Source of the DNA: Phormidesmis sp963789215
GTDB taxonomy: Bacteria; Cyanobacteriota; Cyanobacteriia; Phormidesmidales; Phormidesmidaceae
Direction of reading: 5' to 3'
NCBI GenBank assembly: GCA_963789215.1
Contig: CAWBJY010000004.1
Location: forward strand, 248,001 to 312,000
Length of the DNA stretch: 64,000 nucleotides
Positions 16,993 to 25,470 of this stretch are shown piece after piece (positions within the stretch are counted from its first letter, which is position 1; the number at the start of each line of letters is the position of its first letter). Position numbers and translations under genes: made by a program. The notes below the pieces were generated by a model. The model searched no databases and was not told where the DNA came from. It saw only the letters and a list, made by a program, of their open reading frames with translations.

Positions 16993-18207
16993 ATGTCTGT
17001 TTCTCCGCTGAGCTGGTTGGAGCTAGAAGCGCTTTCGTCTTTTGAGATGGATTTAGTCAATGGGCCGACGAATGCTCAATCAAGGCTACGATTGTTTGAC
17101 CAGAATGAAGCAGATGTGAGAGTGATTCTGTATCGAGATAATCATGCCTGGTGCCCTTACTGCCAAAAGGTGTGGCTATGGCTAGAAGAGAAGCGCATTC
17201 CCTATCGCATCGAGAAGGTGACGATGTTTTGCTATGGCACTAAAGAGGACTGGTACAAGAAAATTGTGCCTTCTGGTATGCTGCCAGCACTGGCGCTAGA
17301 TGGACAGATAATTACTGAAAGTGACGACATTTTGATGGTGCTAGAGGCGGCGTTTGGCCCGGTGCACTACGGTATGCAAGACTCAGCCGTTTTGCCTTTA
17401 CGACAGCTAGAGCGGCAGCTGTTTAGAGCCTGGTGTGGGTGGCTCTGTCAGCCTGCGGGCTGGTTCCGTCAGGAGTCTTCAAACCGTACGCAGTTTGTGA
17501 GTGTAGTAGAGCAGGTGGAATCTGCGTTAGAACAAACTGCTGGCCCTTATTTCTTAGATGCGTTTAGTACGGCAGATATTATTTTTACGCCTTATGTAGA
17601 GCGTATGAATGCGAGCTTGTTTTACTATAAAGGCTATTCGCTGCGAACAGAAAATCCGCGTTTGTCCGATTGGTTTGACGCGATGGAGAGCCGAGTGACC
17701 TATCGGGGGACACAAAGCGATTTTCATACGCACGCTCACGATTTGCCGCCTCAGATGGGCGGTTGCTACGAGAACGACGCGCCGCAAACAGTGGTTAATC
17801 AGCAGCGTGTAGATAATGGGCCTTGGCTGGGTTTGCCAGACGTGACTTATGCTGAACCTGACAGTTCTACCCAAGAAGCGCTGGCTCGGGTGCTAAAGCA
17901 TCGCGAGAATATTGTCCGGGCGAATCCGCTGGCGGCCGATGTCTTTGATAAGGCGCTGCGCTGTGGGCTGACTCTTTTAATGACTGGAGAGGTTTGTCAG
18001 CCGCCGGCGGAGAGTGATGTGGGTTTGCGTTATCTGCGCGATCGCATTAGTGTCCCGCGCGATATGTCTATATATGCGGCGAAGCGACTGAGAACGGCGT
18101 TAGAGAAGACAGCCGCGCTCGTCGGCGCTCGTCAAGGCCCGGCTATTCCAGTCAGGCATCGTCGCGATCAAAGCCCGCTCGACTTTGCTCCTGTCCCCTC
18201 TTCTTAG
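16993..18207 (+). CDS. glutathione S-transferase family protein with C-terminal extension
   Basis: About 404 residues when started at 16993; an upstream frame from 16876 adds an implausible leader. The thioredoxin-fold N-terminus has a CPYC motif at about 54-57 followed by the GST segments PSGMLPALALDGQIITESDD. The helical C-domain ends near residue 240. About 130 residues follow that are not part of a normal GST; they include a segment with spaced arginines and a proline-rich end. Similar long GSTs exist in cyanobacteria and plants, with unknown substrates. The CPYC suggests thiol-disulfide chemistry of an omega or glutaredoxin type rather than classic conjugation. Confidence 0.8.
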   Translation: MSVSPLSWLELEALSSFEMDLVNGPTNAQSRLRLFDQNEADVRVILYRDNHAWCPYCQKVWLWLEEKRIPYRIEKVTMFCYGTKEDWYKKIVPSGMLPALALDGQIITESDDILMVLEAAFGPVHYGMQDSAVLPLRQLERQLFRAWCGWLCQPAGWFRQESSNRTQFVSVVEQVESALEQTAGPYFLDAFSTADIIFTPYVERMNASLFYYKGYSLRTENPRLSDWFDAMESRVTYRGTQSDFHTHAHDLPPQMGGCYENDAPQTVVNQQRVDNGPWLGLPDVTYAEPDSSTQEALARVLKHRENIVRANPLAADVFDKALRCGLTLLMTGEVCQPPAESDVGLRYLRDRISVPRDMSIYAAKRLRTALEKTAALVGARQGPAIPVRHRRDQSPLDFAPVPSS

Positions 18208-18281
18208 GCCACTTTTTGCAGATTTTTGAACAACTTCTAGACGATATTCAACAGACTTTAAGTGAGGAACAGCGATTGTTG

Positions 18282-18320
18282 TCTTTGCTTACGGCTGCGT
18301 GAAACAGCCGTAAGCAAAGA
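18282..18320. terminator. 16-bp perfect stem-loop after the GST gene
   Basis: TCTTTGCTTACGGCTG at 18282-18297 pairs without mismatch with CAGCCGTAAGCAAAGA at 18305-18320 around a 7-nt loop. It is 75 bp downstream of the GST stop. No proper U-run follows, so it may act as a transcript-stabilising hairpin or a weak terminator. Confidence 0.5.
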
Positions 18321-18505
18321 TTCATTTTGATCTCCGTATAGCCGAGCGTCTTGCTATATTCTGCAATTAGTTAGCATCTAGATTAAGTATCTTCTCTCTA
18401 CTAAAAGACAGAGAGTTTCCTTAGTATGTAGGGAGTAGAAAGCAACTGTGCTTTGACTAAGCGCATTGTTTCTAACTCACTCGTTGTTAGCGACTTACCA
18501 AGGCC

Positions 18506-18757
18506 ATGATTATCAAAAAATATGCCTATAGAGCTGCGCTTGTTGGACTAGGGAGTCTTCTCAGCTTGAGTTTGACTGTTCCTGCTAGCTTGGCTAATCC
18601 CCTTTCTCAGCAGACAGTCAGCGTTAAAGAGGACAGCGACACCCCGCGTCAGGGGCTTCCTGGTCGTCGGCTAGGAGGGGGTACTCGTGGCGATTTAGTT
18701 TTTACAGACGCTTACGCCTACTTGCCTACTATGGTTACACCAGACAATCCTAATTAG
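18506..18757 (+). CDS. truncated DUF928-like secreted protein
   Basis: An 83-residue frame with a signal peptide (Lys-rich start, hydrophobic core, ASLANP cleavage region) and then GLPGRRLGGGTRG, the glycine-rich motif that I recognise from the DUF928 family. After the in-frame TAG the same frame still reads TTAKQPTLFFLF, as DUF928 proteins do at this point, and a further DUF928-like part is found in another frame. The short product is therefore the remains of a longer gene, though the truncated peptide may still be made. DUF928 has no known function. Confidence 0.5.
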   Translation: MIIKKYAYRAALVGLGSLLSLSLTVPASLANPLSQQTVSVKEDSDTPRQGLPGRRLGGGTRGDLVFTDAYAYLPTMVTPDNPN

Positions 18758-18933
18758 ACGACGGCTAAGCAGCCTACGCTGTTTTTTCTGTTCTTAATAT
18801 GGTTTCTGCCCAAGAGTCAGAATTCATTTTAAGAGGTAGTGAGAGGGAAGAGGTTTATCGAATGACTTTTGTGCTGAACGGACTATCTTCAGTTCTTCAT
18901 CCTTCGCCTACATCCGTTGAGATTAGCCTGTAG
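18758..18933 (+). pseudogene. decayed remainder of the DUF928-like gene
   Basis: Downstream of the premature stop at 18755-18757, the frame continues for about a dozen codons in family-like sequence. A shift to a second frame near 18800 then gives AQESEFILRGSEREEVYRMT followed by FVLNG, and the frame ends with VEISL and a TAG at 18931-18933. This matches the order expected of the central DUF928 part (AEF.LRDE....YR..F.L, then a short strand). One stop and one frameshift have inactivated it. Confidence 0.55.
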
Positions 18934-18979
18934 TCTCATCGACAAAGGTTGAGATATCTATAGTTTAATTAGATCGCAT

Positions 18980-19015
18980 AAAAAGAGCGCCGTTTTTTAA
19001 AACGGCGCTCTTTTT
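18980..19015. terminator. bidirectional intrinsic terminator
   Basis: AAAAAGAGCGCCGTTTT at 18980-18996 pairs perfectly with AAAACGGCGCTCTTTTT at 18999-19015. A-tract and T-tract ends allow termination on both strands. It sits between the DUF928 remnant (plus) and the M15 peptidase (minus). Confidence 0.88.
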
Positions 19016-19099
19016 GTGTTTGAAAGATCGGATTGTGCTGACTATTCTCAGCTTATTTTTCTACCTGTGTTTATTCCAATCTATAGAAATTTCAGTGGT

Positions 19100-19933
19100 T
19101 TACCACAGAGAAACTTTTGGCCCTCCAGCATATGTCCATCTAGCAGCAGCTCCAGGACGCAGGTCGATATGGACAAAGCCGCTGCCCACGGCTAAACCGC
19201 CTCTAGGATGGTACTTTTTGAGTTTGTAGAATACATCGACTAGATCTAGTCCTTCTACCCAAAAGTCAACGGCGTCGCCGTACATATGGCGCGAGTCTCT
19301 AGCACCGCCAACGCGTCGGTTGCTGTAGGGGTCGCGGTAGCCAGAGGTGATGTGAATGGAGCGATCGCCCAAAAAGCTGCGAACGCCGTCCATATACTTG
19401 GCTAGCTTGACAATGCGCTGCGTGACCGTGGCGTTGACGGGAATGCGACTGCCGCCTTTGGTGAACTCTGACCAGGTGAAGTTACAGGGCACTGGCTCGA
19501 AGTAAATGGGTTCGTGAATGCCAACAGGGCGACTGATCCCAGGAATAGAGACTTTAGGGCCGTAGTCTTTTGGCTGCTGCTTGGCTGGTTTTTGGGTCGC
19601 TGGCTGCTTGGCCGGTAACGCAGAGGTCGCTTTAGCGGGTTCGGGATCTTCTTGAGGATTGTTGTCTGGCTCGGTGCCTTCTATCTGGGCATGTAGACCA
19701 TAGATAAACCAGCGAATGCCTTCGTAGCCCTGGGGGGACTGCTTTAGCTGTACGAATACGTGGTCGTCTGCGGCGCTGTCTGGAACGCCTTCGTAGGGAG
19801 CATGATCCACAATATCTAAAGATGTGCCTGCTTTTACAGTGACTAGCTGATTAGGAAGGTTTTTGTCTCTGAGTTTAGAAGCCTGGGTGGGTAGGGCCTT
19901 GAGGTAGGTGTCGGTGGTGATTAGAACCTTCAT
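19100..19933 (-). CDS. M15 family D,D-carboxypeptidase-like protein
   Basis: About 277 residues from the ATG at 19933. The N-terminal 85 residues resemble an SH3-like substrate-binding domain. A Pro/Ala/Gln/Lys-rich linker spans about 88-125. The C-terminal peptidase M15_3 domain has its zinc motif SRHMYGDAVD (His216, Asp223) and the second histidine in VHIDLRP (His255), with SGYRDPYSNRRVGGA before it. Such enzymes trim peptidoglycan peptides. There is no N-terminal signal peptide, so export may be non-classical or the protein may be intracellular. It is preceded on the same strand by an SDR gene about 100 bp away. Confidence 0.82.
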   Translation of the reverse strand: MKVLITTDTYLKALPTQASKLRDKNLPNQLVTVKAGTSLDIVDHAPYEGVPDSAADDHVFVQLKQSPQGYEGIRWFIYGLHAQIEGTEPDNNPQEDPEPAKATSALPAKQPATQKPAKQQPKDYGPKVSIPGISRPVGIHEPIYFEPVPCNFTWSEFTKGGSRIPVNATVTQRIVKLAKYMDGVRSFLGDRSIHITSGYRDPYSNRRVGGARDSRHMYGDAVDFWVEGLDLVDVFYKLKKYHPRGGLAVGSGFVHIDLRPGAAARWTYAGGPKVSLW

Positions 19934-20034
19934 AGATGTTCTGAGTTGCGTATGTGGGTGCCCTAATTTGCCCACGATTTATACGCCTGTAGATATGTAA
20001 TTTCAGCAGTTTTTGATCTGTTCGATCTGCGAAT

Positions 20035-20700
20035 TTACCAGGGTAATACTTCGCCGTTGGCATGCCAAAACGTGCCGGTAGTGGCAAGCGTGAGCTGATC
20101 GATTCTGGCGATCAGTCCTTTGGCTGATTCTGCTGGGGCGATACCGCTGTCGTTGAAGTTGGTCATGCCGGTGCTAACTAAACCGGGGTGCAAAATGGCA
20201 ACGGCGATACCTTTAGATTTGAGATCTTGCGATAGGGATTTACCAGCCATAGAAACGGCTGTTTTGGACATGCGATAGCCGTAGGTGCCGCCGGAGGTGT
20301 TGTCTTCGATGGATCCCATGCGACTGGTCATGATGGCAACTTTACTCCCTTCTTTGAGATTGGGGAGTAGCGCCTGCGTTAGCCTGAGCGGGCCTAGCGT
20401 ATTCACCTCAAACTGCTCTCGAATGCCTTCTATGTTTAGGTCATCTAGGTTGGATTGGCGGTAGATGCCTGCGTTGTTAATGAGGACATCAATGGTCTTG
20501 TTGGTGAGCGTTGCAGCTAGCGCTTGCACTGCTTTTTCATCACTGATGTCTATATCTGTTTTTACCTGTACGCCTAAACGATCTAGTTCGTCTGAGCTAT
20601 GACGGCAAACGGCGATGACTTCATCCCCTCGATTTTTAAGCTGTTTGCAGTATTCATAGCCAATCCCTCGATTGGCTCCGGTGACTAAATAGGTTGCCAT
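20035..20700 (-). CDS. SDR family oxidoreductase
   Basis: A 221-residue short-chain dehydrogenase/reductase with a Rossmann fold. The cofactor motif TGANRGIG is at 7-14, the structural NNAG at 75-78, and the catalytic YRMSK (Tyr142, Lys146) with Ser at about 126-130. The PGLVSTGM segment follows. The charged Arg and His after the second strand suggest NADP(H). The family includes C-signal-like and sniffer carbonyl reductases. The substrate is unknown. It is minus-strand, 57 bp after the FKBP gene, and may be co-transcribed with it. Confidence 0.88.
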   Translation of the reverse strand: MATYLVTGANRGIGYEYCKQLKNRGDEVIAVCRHSSDELDRLGVQVKTDIDISDEKAVQALAATLTNKTIDVLINNAGIYRQSNLDDLNIEGIREQFEVNTLGPLRLTQALLPNLKEGSKVAIMTSRMGSIEDNTSGGTYGYRMSKTAVSMAGKSLSQDLKSKGIAVAILHPGLVSTGMTNFNDSGIAPAESAKGLIARIDQLTLATTGTFWHANGEVLPW

Positions 20701-20723
20701 GTTGTTTGCGTCTGTTATTGAGA

Positions 20724-20766
20724 CGGTTATGTATAGAACGATTATGTGTAGAACGATTATGAGACG
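20724..20766. repeat. 15-bp tandem repeat over the FKBP stop codon
   Basis: CGGTTATGTATAGAA at 20724 and CGATTATGTGTAGAA at 20739 are adjacent 15-bp copies, and the first ten bases recur from 20754. The third copy contains the stop codon of the minus-strand FKBP gene (20757-20759). The array therefore duplicates the end of that gene into the spacer. Confidence 0.7.
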
Positions 20767-21188
20767 ATTTCTACTAGCTCTAGCTCGAAGGTAAGGTCTT
20801 GTCCGGCGAGGGGATGATTGCCATCGAGCGTTACCATTTCGCCTTTGATGTCGGTGATGGTGACGCTCATGGCTTCGCCGCTGGGCACCTGCATTTCTAG
20901 CCGCTGGCCGACTTCTAGCTCAAAGTCGGCGGGGATGTTTTGCTTTTCGATTTCGGCGACCATTTCTTTTTGGTAGGGGCCGTAGGCTTCTGCGTTTGGG
21001 ATGGTGGAGGTGACGGTTTCTCCGGGGGAGAGTCCGGTTACGGCGGCGTCGAAGCCGGGGATAACCATGCCGGTGCCCAGGGTGAACTGAAGCGGTTCGC
21101 GGCTTTTGGAGGAGTCGAAGACCTGGCCGTTGTTGAGCTTGCCAGTGTAGTGGACTTTTACGGTGTCACCAGATTTTGCTTGGGTCAT
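20757..21188 (-). CDS. FKBP-type peptidyl-prolyl isomerase, SlyD-like
   Basis: A 143-residue protein. The FKBP domain (VKVHYTGKLNNGQVFDSS, then GTGMVIPGFDAAVTGL) is interrupted by an insert-in-flap domain and resumes with LDGNHPLAGQDLTFELELVE. This is the SlyD architecture. Such proteins isomerise prolyl bonds and chaperone unfolded proteins in the cytosol. The histidine-rich metal-binding tail of E. coli SlyD is absent, as in most short homologs. No signal peptide. Confidence 0.92.
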   Translation of the reverse strand: MTQAKSGDTVKVHYTGKLNNGQVFDSSKSREPLQFTLGTGMVIPGFDAAVTGLSPGETVTSTIPNAEAYGPYQKEMVAEIEKQNIPADFELEVGQRLEMQVPSGEAMSVTITDIKGEMVTLDGNHPLAGQDLTFELELVEIVS

Positions 21189-21360
21189 GATTCGATTGCG
21201 GGCTTTGTATGAGTTTAGATCGTTACGGCCTGCGGCGAGGTGTTAAGGGCTGTTGCTGATTGATAAATGTCTCTAACGAAGGACTATCGGCTCTAGCAGA
21301 TTCGGTAGTTTGATGGAGAGATTAGTTTTTGAGTTTTTTTGAGTTTTACGGAGTAAGCCT

Positions 21361-23319
21361 ATGTTGATGCGATTGAAGCCGTGGCAGGTTGCTATGTTGG
21401 TGGCTCCGGTTGTCATCATTGTAGGGTTTGTGCTGGTGGCGGCGGGGCAGCAGATTCGAGCCTGGCACCTGAACTGGATTTGGGGCGTTTTTATTTTTAT
21501 GCTGCTGGGATGGCGGTGGCTGCTGGTGCGGTGGACGCGCCCGGCGATCGCGCAGGCGGAGGCTTTGGTGTCGGAGGTGAACGCGGAGCTAGAGGCCGTG
21601 ACGCAAGAGTCTGTCGATGCTTTGGTGGTGGCGACGGCTGGCGATGTTGGCAGCGCAGCGCGGGTGGAGGCGACTTTGCTGGAAGTGCTGAAGTCGGCGC
21701 AGGACGATCCGCCGGTTTGGGATGACTGGGGATTGTTTTGGCAGCGGTGTTTGGCCTTGGTTCAGGGCGTTTCGCAGGCGTACCACCCTGAGGTGAAGCG
21801 GCCTTTGCTGAATATATATGTGCCGGAGGCGTACGGGTTGATTCGGGGCACGGTGGACGATACCGACCGGATGATGCAGAAGATGTCGCCTGTGCTTTCT
21901 CAGGTTTCGATTGGGCAGATGGTAGAGGGGGTAGAGATTTATCAGCGCTTGGAACCTTCGGCGAGGAAGCTGATTAAGGCGTTTAACTGGGCGCAGTGGG
22001 GGCTAAATCCGGTGGCTGCGATCGCTAAACAAACCAGCGCTAAGTATATGGACCAGGCGAATCAGCAGATACTGATGAACTTGAGCAACATGCTGCGCGA
22101 GACGGCGCTGAGAAATCTGGCGCAGCAGGCGGTGGCGCTCTATGGCGGTGGGGCGAAGGTGGTGCTAGATGAGGTAACGGCGGCGATTCCGGCGGTGGCG
22201 GCGGCTAAAACCCAAACGCTGCGTGAGATTTTGGATCGGGCACAGCCGATGGAAACGGTGGCGCAAAAGCCGGTAAATATATTGCTGGTGGGGCGTACGG
22301 GCGCAGGTAAAAGCAGCGTGATCAATACGCTGTTTCAGTCGGAGCGAGCGGCCGTAGATGTGCTGCCGAGTACAGATGAGATTCAGAGCTATCGGTGGGA
22401 AGCGCAGGGGGTTGGGCAGAAGGGCGAGGTGCTGAGCCTGTGGGATACGCCGGGGTACGAGCAGGTGGCGCGAGGCGACTTTCGCGATCAGGTGATTGAG
22501 TATGCGAGCCAGGCCGATTTGCTGCTGCTGGTGACGCCTGCGCTGGATCCGGCTTTGCAGGTGGATGCGGACTTTTTGCGAGATATGCAGGCTGAGGTGC
22601 CGGATTTGAAGGCGATCGCGCTGGTGACTCAGGTGGATAGGCTGCGGCCTGTGAGGGAATGGAGTCCGCCGTATCATTGGCAGACAGGATCTAGGACTAA
22701 GGAAACGTCGATTCGAGATGCCGTGGGCTACCGGGCTGAGCAGCTAGATGAGTACTGTCAGGCGGTGCTGCCGCTGGTAACTGAGGGCGAACAGCGAGCG
22801 GCCTGGGGCGACGATGAGCTAGCGAAGGCTTTGCTGGCGGCGATGGAGCCAACTAAGCAGCTACGGCTGGCTCGATTTTTGCGCAGCCAAGATGCTCAGA
22901 GCATAGCAGCGGCCAAGATTATCGACCGCTACACCTTTCAGATGACGACGACAGAGGGATTGACCAAGCTGCTGAAGAGTCCGATTTTGCAGTTTCTTTC
23001 TACGCTGACGACGGGCAATCCGTCTTTGGGACTGGTGCTAACTGAGAAAATCCCGGTGGAAGAGCTGCCGATTGTACTCGGAAAGCTGCAAATGGCCTAT
23101 GAGCTGTTTTCGCTCTTTACTGAAGGGGGTTTGCGCTCGGCTGGGTTTGATTTGCTGGCGTTGTGGCCGCTGTTGTTGCGCAATGAGGGGCGATCGCCCG
23201 ATAAAACAGCCTGGGCGTTTGGACATGCTTTGGTGGAGTACTGGACGCAGGGTCTGTCGGCAGATGAACTTAGCGATCGGATTGACTTTTACCTACGTGA
23301 GCAGGCGAAAGAGACATAG
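21361..23319 (+). CDS. large membrane-anchored GTPase
   Basis: A 652-residue protein. Two membrane helices lie in the first 55 residues (about 11-30 and 38-55). A long helical region extends to about residue 300. The GTPase core has P-loop GRTGAGKSS at about 311-319, DTPGYE at about 362-367 and TQVD at about 423-426. The helical C-terminus is about 150 residues. The layout resembles cyanobacterial 50S ribosome-binding GTPase-like or dynamin-related proteins with an N-terminal anchor. It is the fourth GTPase of this general kind here. It has its own promoter region, divergent from FKBP. Role unknown; a membrane or cell-envelope function is only inference. Confidence 0.8.
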   Translation: MLMRLKPWQVAMLVAPVVIIVGFVLVAAGQQIRAWHLNWIWGVFIFMLLGWRWLLVRWTRPAIAQAEALVSEVNAELEAVTQESVDALVVATAGDVGSAARVEATLLEVLKSAQDDPPVWDDWGLFWQRCLALVQGVSQAYHPEVKRPLLNIYVPEAYGLIRGTVDDTDRMMQKMSPVLSQVSIGQMVEGVEIYQRLEPSARKLIKAFNWAQWGLNPVAAIAKQTSAKYMDQANQQILMNLSNMLRETALRNLAQQAVALYGGGAKVVLDEVTAAIPAVAAAKTQTLREILDRAQPMETVAQKPVNILLVGRTGAGKSSVINTLFQSERAAVDVLPSTDEIQSYRWEAQGVGQKGEVLSLWDTPGYEQVARGDFRDQVIEYASQADLLLLVTPALDPALQVDADFLRDMQAEVPDLKAIALVTQVDRLRPVREWSPPYHWQTGSRTKETSIRDAVGYRAEQLDEYCQAVLPLVTEGEQRAAWGDDELAKALLAAMEPTKQLRLARFLRSQDAQSIAAAKIIDRYTFQMTTTEGLTKLLKSPILQFLSTLTTGNPSLGLVLTEKIPVEELPIVLGKLQMAYELFSLFTEGGLRSAGFDLLALWPLLLRNEGRSPDKTAWAFGHALVEYWTQGLSADELSDRIDFYLREQAKET

Positions 23320-23371
23320 AGAAACGGTACTACAACCTTTTCTAAGGCGCGCATCCAAAGCTATTGAGCGG

Positions 23372-24511
23372 TTAATCGGGGCGCATCCAAATGCATCCAA
23401 AGAACCGCTTCGAGAGATCGGGGAAGCCGCCGTTTGTCCAAGATTTGAGCATAGTGATAGATTTGGGAGCCTCTAGTCTGGGGAGGGCGTAGCGCGAAGT
23501 GCTGCTTCTGACAACCGGGTCGGCGGCGACGGCGACGGCGGAGCGCAGATGAGTGGCGACTCGCGCCTGGGCCTGGGGGCAATAGCGGTTGTAAGGAAAG
23601 GCGAGGTGTTTGGGGCGATCGCCCGTAGCTGCTTCCATCTGGTGAATAGAGCGGGCCATTTCGTCATCTGTCTCTTCTGGATGGGTGCTTAAGTCGAGGT
23701 GGCTCGCGGTATGAACGCCCAGCGTTATGTTGGGATACTGCTGCTGTAGCTGCTGGACATCCGCCCAGTTCATAGTGAGCCTTGGGGGGCGGGTATGAGG
23801 AGCGAGTTGACGGCTAATGTTGGTAATTAAACGCTGGCGTTCTCGATAGGTTTGGGAGATGAGATAGACGGCAATTTGTCGATAGGCTGCTCTGATTTGT
23901 GCGCGGTCTGTAAGTTGCCAGGTGCCGATTTTTGGCAGCGCCAAGTGATGCTTAGTTCGGCTTCTAAAAGCGGAGTAGAGAATATCTATCCACTGGTTTT
24001 CTCCGGAGGTGGTGTAGTCGGTTGCTAAATAGATAGTGGCAGGAAGATTGTATTTAGCCAGAATAGGTGCAGCTACTGTGAGGTTGTCGAGATAGCCGTC
24101 GTCGAAAGTGATAGCTACTGTGCCTGGTCGGAGGGGTTCGCCCTGTTCTAGCTGCTCAACGAGCTGATCCATTGAGACAACGTGGCGATGGTTGGCTAAG
24201 AACTGCACATGCTGTTCGAAGACTTCTGGACTTACGCTGTTGCCAGGGTCTATCCAGCAGGCGGCTGAGGCTTCTGGAACGCTGTGGTACATCAAGATTA
24301 CGGCAATACTCTCCCGTTTTATCCGGGCTCGAACCCAGCCGTAGAGCGAAGAAATTCCAGATAGATAGGAGCATAAATGTAGCTGCTTGAGGACTTTGCT
24401 CTTAGCGCTAATTCGGTAGCTGGTATCGACTGGCAGCAGCGAGCCGCTATCAGCAAGGGGTTTTTGTTTGTAACTAGAGCGGGTGATTGGGGTAGCAGAT
24501 GTAAGGACCAT
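23372..24511 (-). CDS. polysaccharide deacetylase family protein
   Basis: A 379-residue protein with a NodB homology domain. The metal and catalytic motif TFDDGY is at about 135-140, GVHTASH supplies the zinc histidines near 265-271, and LAFPYN follows. Members remove acetyl groups from N-acetylglucosamine-containing glycans at the cell surface. The N-terminal 60 residues have no clear signal peptide but contain a weakly hydrophobic segment at about 42-60 that could be an anchor. The gene is convergent with the large GTPase gene, with 52 bp between stops. Confidence 0.85.
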   Translation of the reverse strand: MVLTSATPITRSSYKQKPLADSGSLLPVDTSYRISAKSKVLKQLHLCSYLSGISSLYGWVRARIKRESIAVILMYHSVPEASAACWIDPGNSVSPEVFEQHVQFLANHRHVVSMDQLVEQLEQGEPLRPGTVAITFDDGYLDNLTVAAPILAKYNLPATIYLATDYTTSGENQWIDILYSAFRSRTKHHLALPKIGTWQLTDRAQIRAAYRQIAVYLISQTYRERQRLITNISRQLAPHTRPPRLTMNWADVQQLQQQYPNITLGVHTASHLDLSTHPEETDDEMARSIHQMEAATGDRPKHLAFPYNRYCPQAQARVATHLRSAVAVAADPVVRSSTSRYALPRLEAPKSITMLKSWTNGGFPDLSKRFFGCIWMRPD

Positions 24512-25007
24512 AGTTTTTGACTTGTGAAGAGCGCTTTGACTGATTGCTGGCTTCTGTTAAGGGAGACTAGCGGTGTCCGTTATTAGAAAGTCAGGATTCG
24601 CTCATATAGCTTCTGTCTGGTTGCTAAGAACCACCTTGATAGAAAGAACCTCCGAAAGTACAGATGATGTAGCTACCCGCAAAAATACATCTAGATGAAA
24701 ATACATCTAAATAAAAATACATTTAGAGGCTTTCGCGCATAATAGCTGTGCTTCAATTACATGAGCTAGCAGCGTTGATAAATGTTCCGTTTATAGAACA
24801 ACTGATGTTCTTTTATCTCAAACGCTTCATGATTGCTCATAAAGCCTTTACTAAATTTCTAAAACGTTTTGTTTTTCTTGAGTGCGATCGCAGCTCAAAA
24901 GAATGCTTAACGTTTGTTTAAGAGGAAATACCTCCTTAGAGCGATTGCTCGTTAATTGAGATACTATTCCTACATTAAGAAAAATTTACTTTCGCCTGGC
25001 CATAAAA
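24512..25007. other. AT-rich divergent spacer
   Basis: About 500 bp with no credible open frame. It contains promoters for the deacetylase (minus) and the small protein at 25008 (plus). A 16-bp repeat array is at 24682-24729. Several TTT/AAA tracts precede 25008. No further structure is visible. Confidence 0.45.
24682..24729. repeat. 16-bp tandem repeat, three copies
   Basis: Units start at 24682, 24698 and 24714 with consensus AAAATACATCTAGATG. Copies differ at up to four positions. Intergenic. Confidence 0.8.
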
Positions 25008-25433
25008 ATGAGCTTTCTTTGCAAGCAACTTTCAGATAACCGCTGGGGCATCTATAGTGGCACCCGGCTGCTGGCTACTGTGAGCGATCGCGCGACCTGT
25101 GAAGCGATTATGACCAGTTTCGAAAATAGCCACAGAGCGCCCTCTGCAGGCTATGCGGGTTTGAAAACTAGCTCGAAGCAGACGGCCCCTAGTATTGCAG
25201 CGCCTAATGCTAAGAATGTGGATGCGGTAGACCTTTCTGTCGGGACGCAGCGGGTAAGACCGTCTGCCGCGGCTAACCTAGCGCCCGATGCAGTTAAGAC
25301 CGGTAAGACCGCTGCTGGGATAGCAGGCACCTTGAGTGACGAGGAGCTGGCAAAGGTGCTCAACGTGAAGTCTTTGAAGGTAAGAGAGCTAGAATCGGCG
25401 GTGCTGCAGGCGCAGATAAGTCACAATAGATAG
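25008..25433 (+). CDS. conserved hypothetical protein
   Basis: A 141-residue soluble protein. The first 45 residues (NRWGIYSGTRLLATVSDRAT) resemble a short beta-rich domain. The middle is an Ala/Thr/Ser/Lys-rich linker. The C-terminus has a small helical motif (DEELAKVLNVKSLKVRELES). I do not recognise the family. It precedes the ChaN-like gene by 38 bp on the same strand and may be co-transcribed with it. Confidence 0.6.
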   Translation: MSFLCKQLSDNRWGIYSGTRLLATVSDRATCEAIMTSFENSHRAPSAGYAGLKTSSKQTAPSIAAPNAKNVDAVDLSVGTQRVRPSAAANLAPDAVKTGKTAAGIAGTLSDEELAKVLNVKSLKVRELESAVLQAQISHNR

Positions 25434-25470
25434 CGTTAATAAATCTGTTTTCCTTGGGCAAGTCTGTTCT

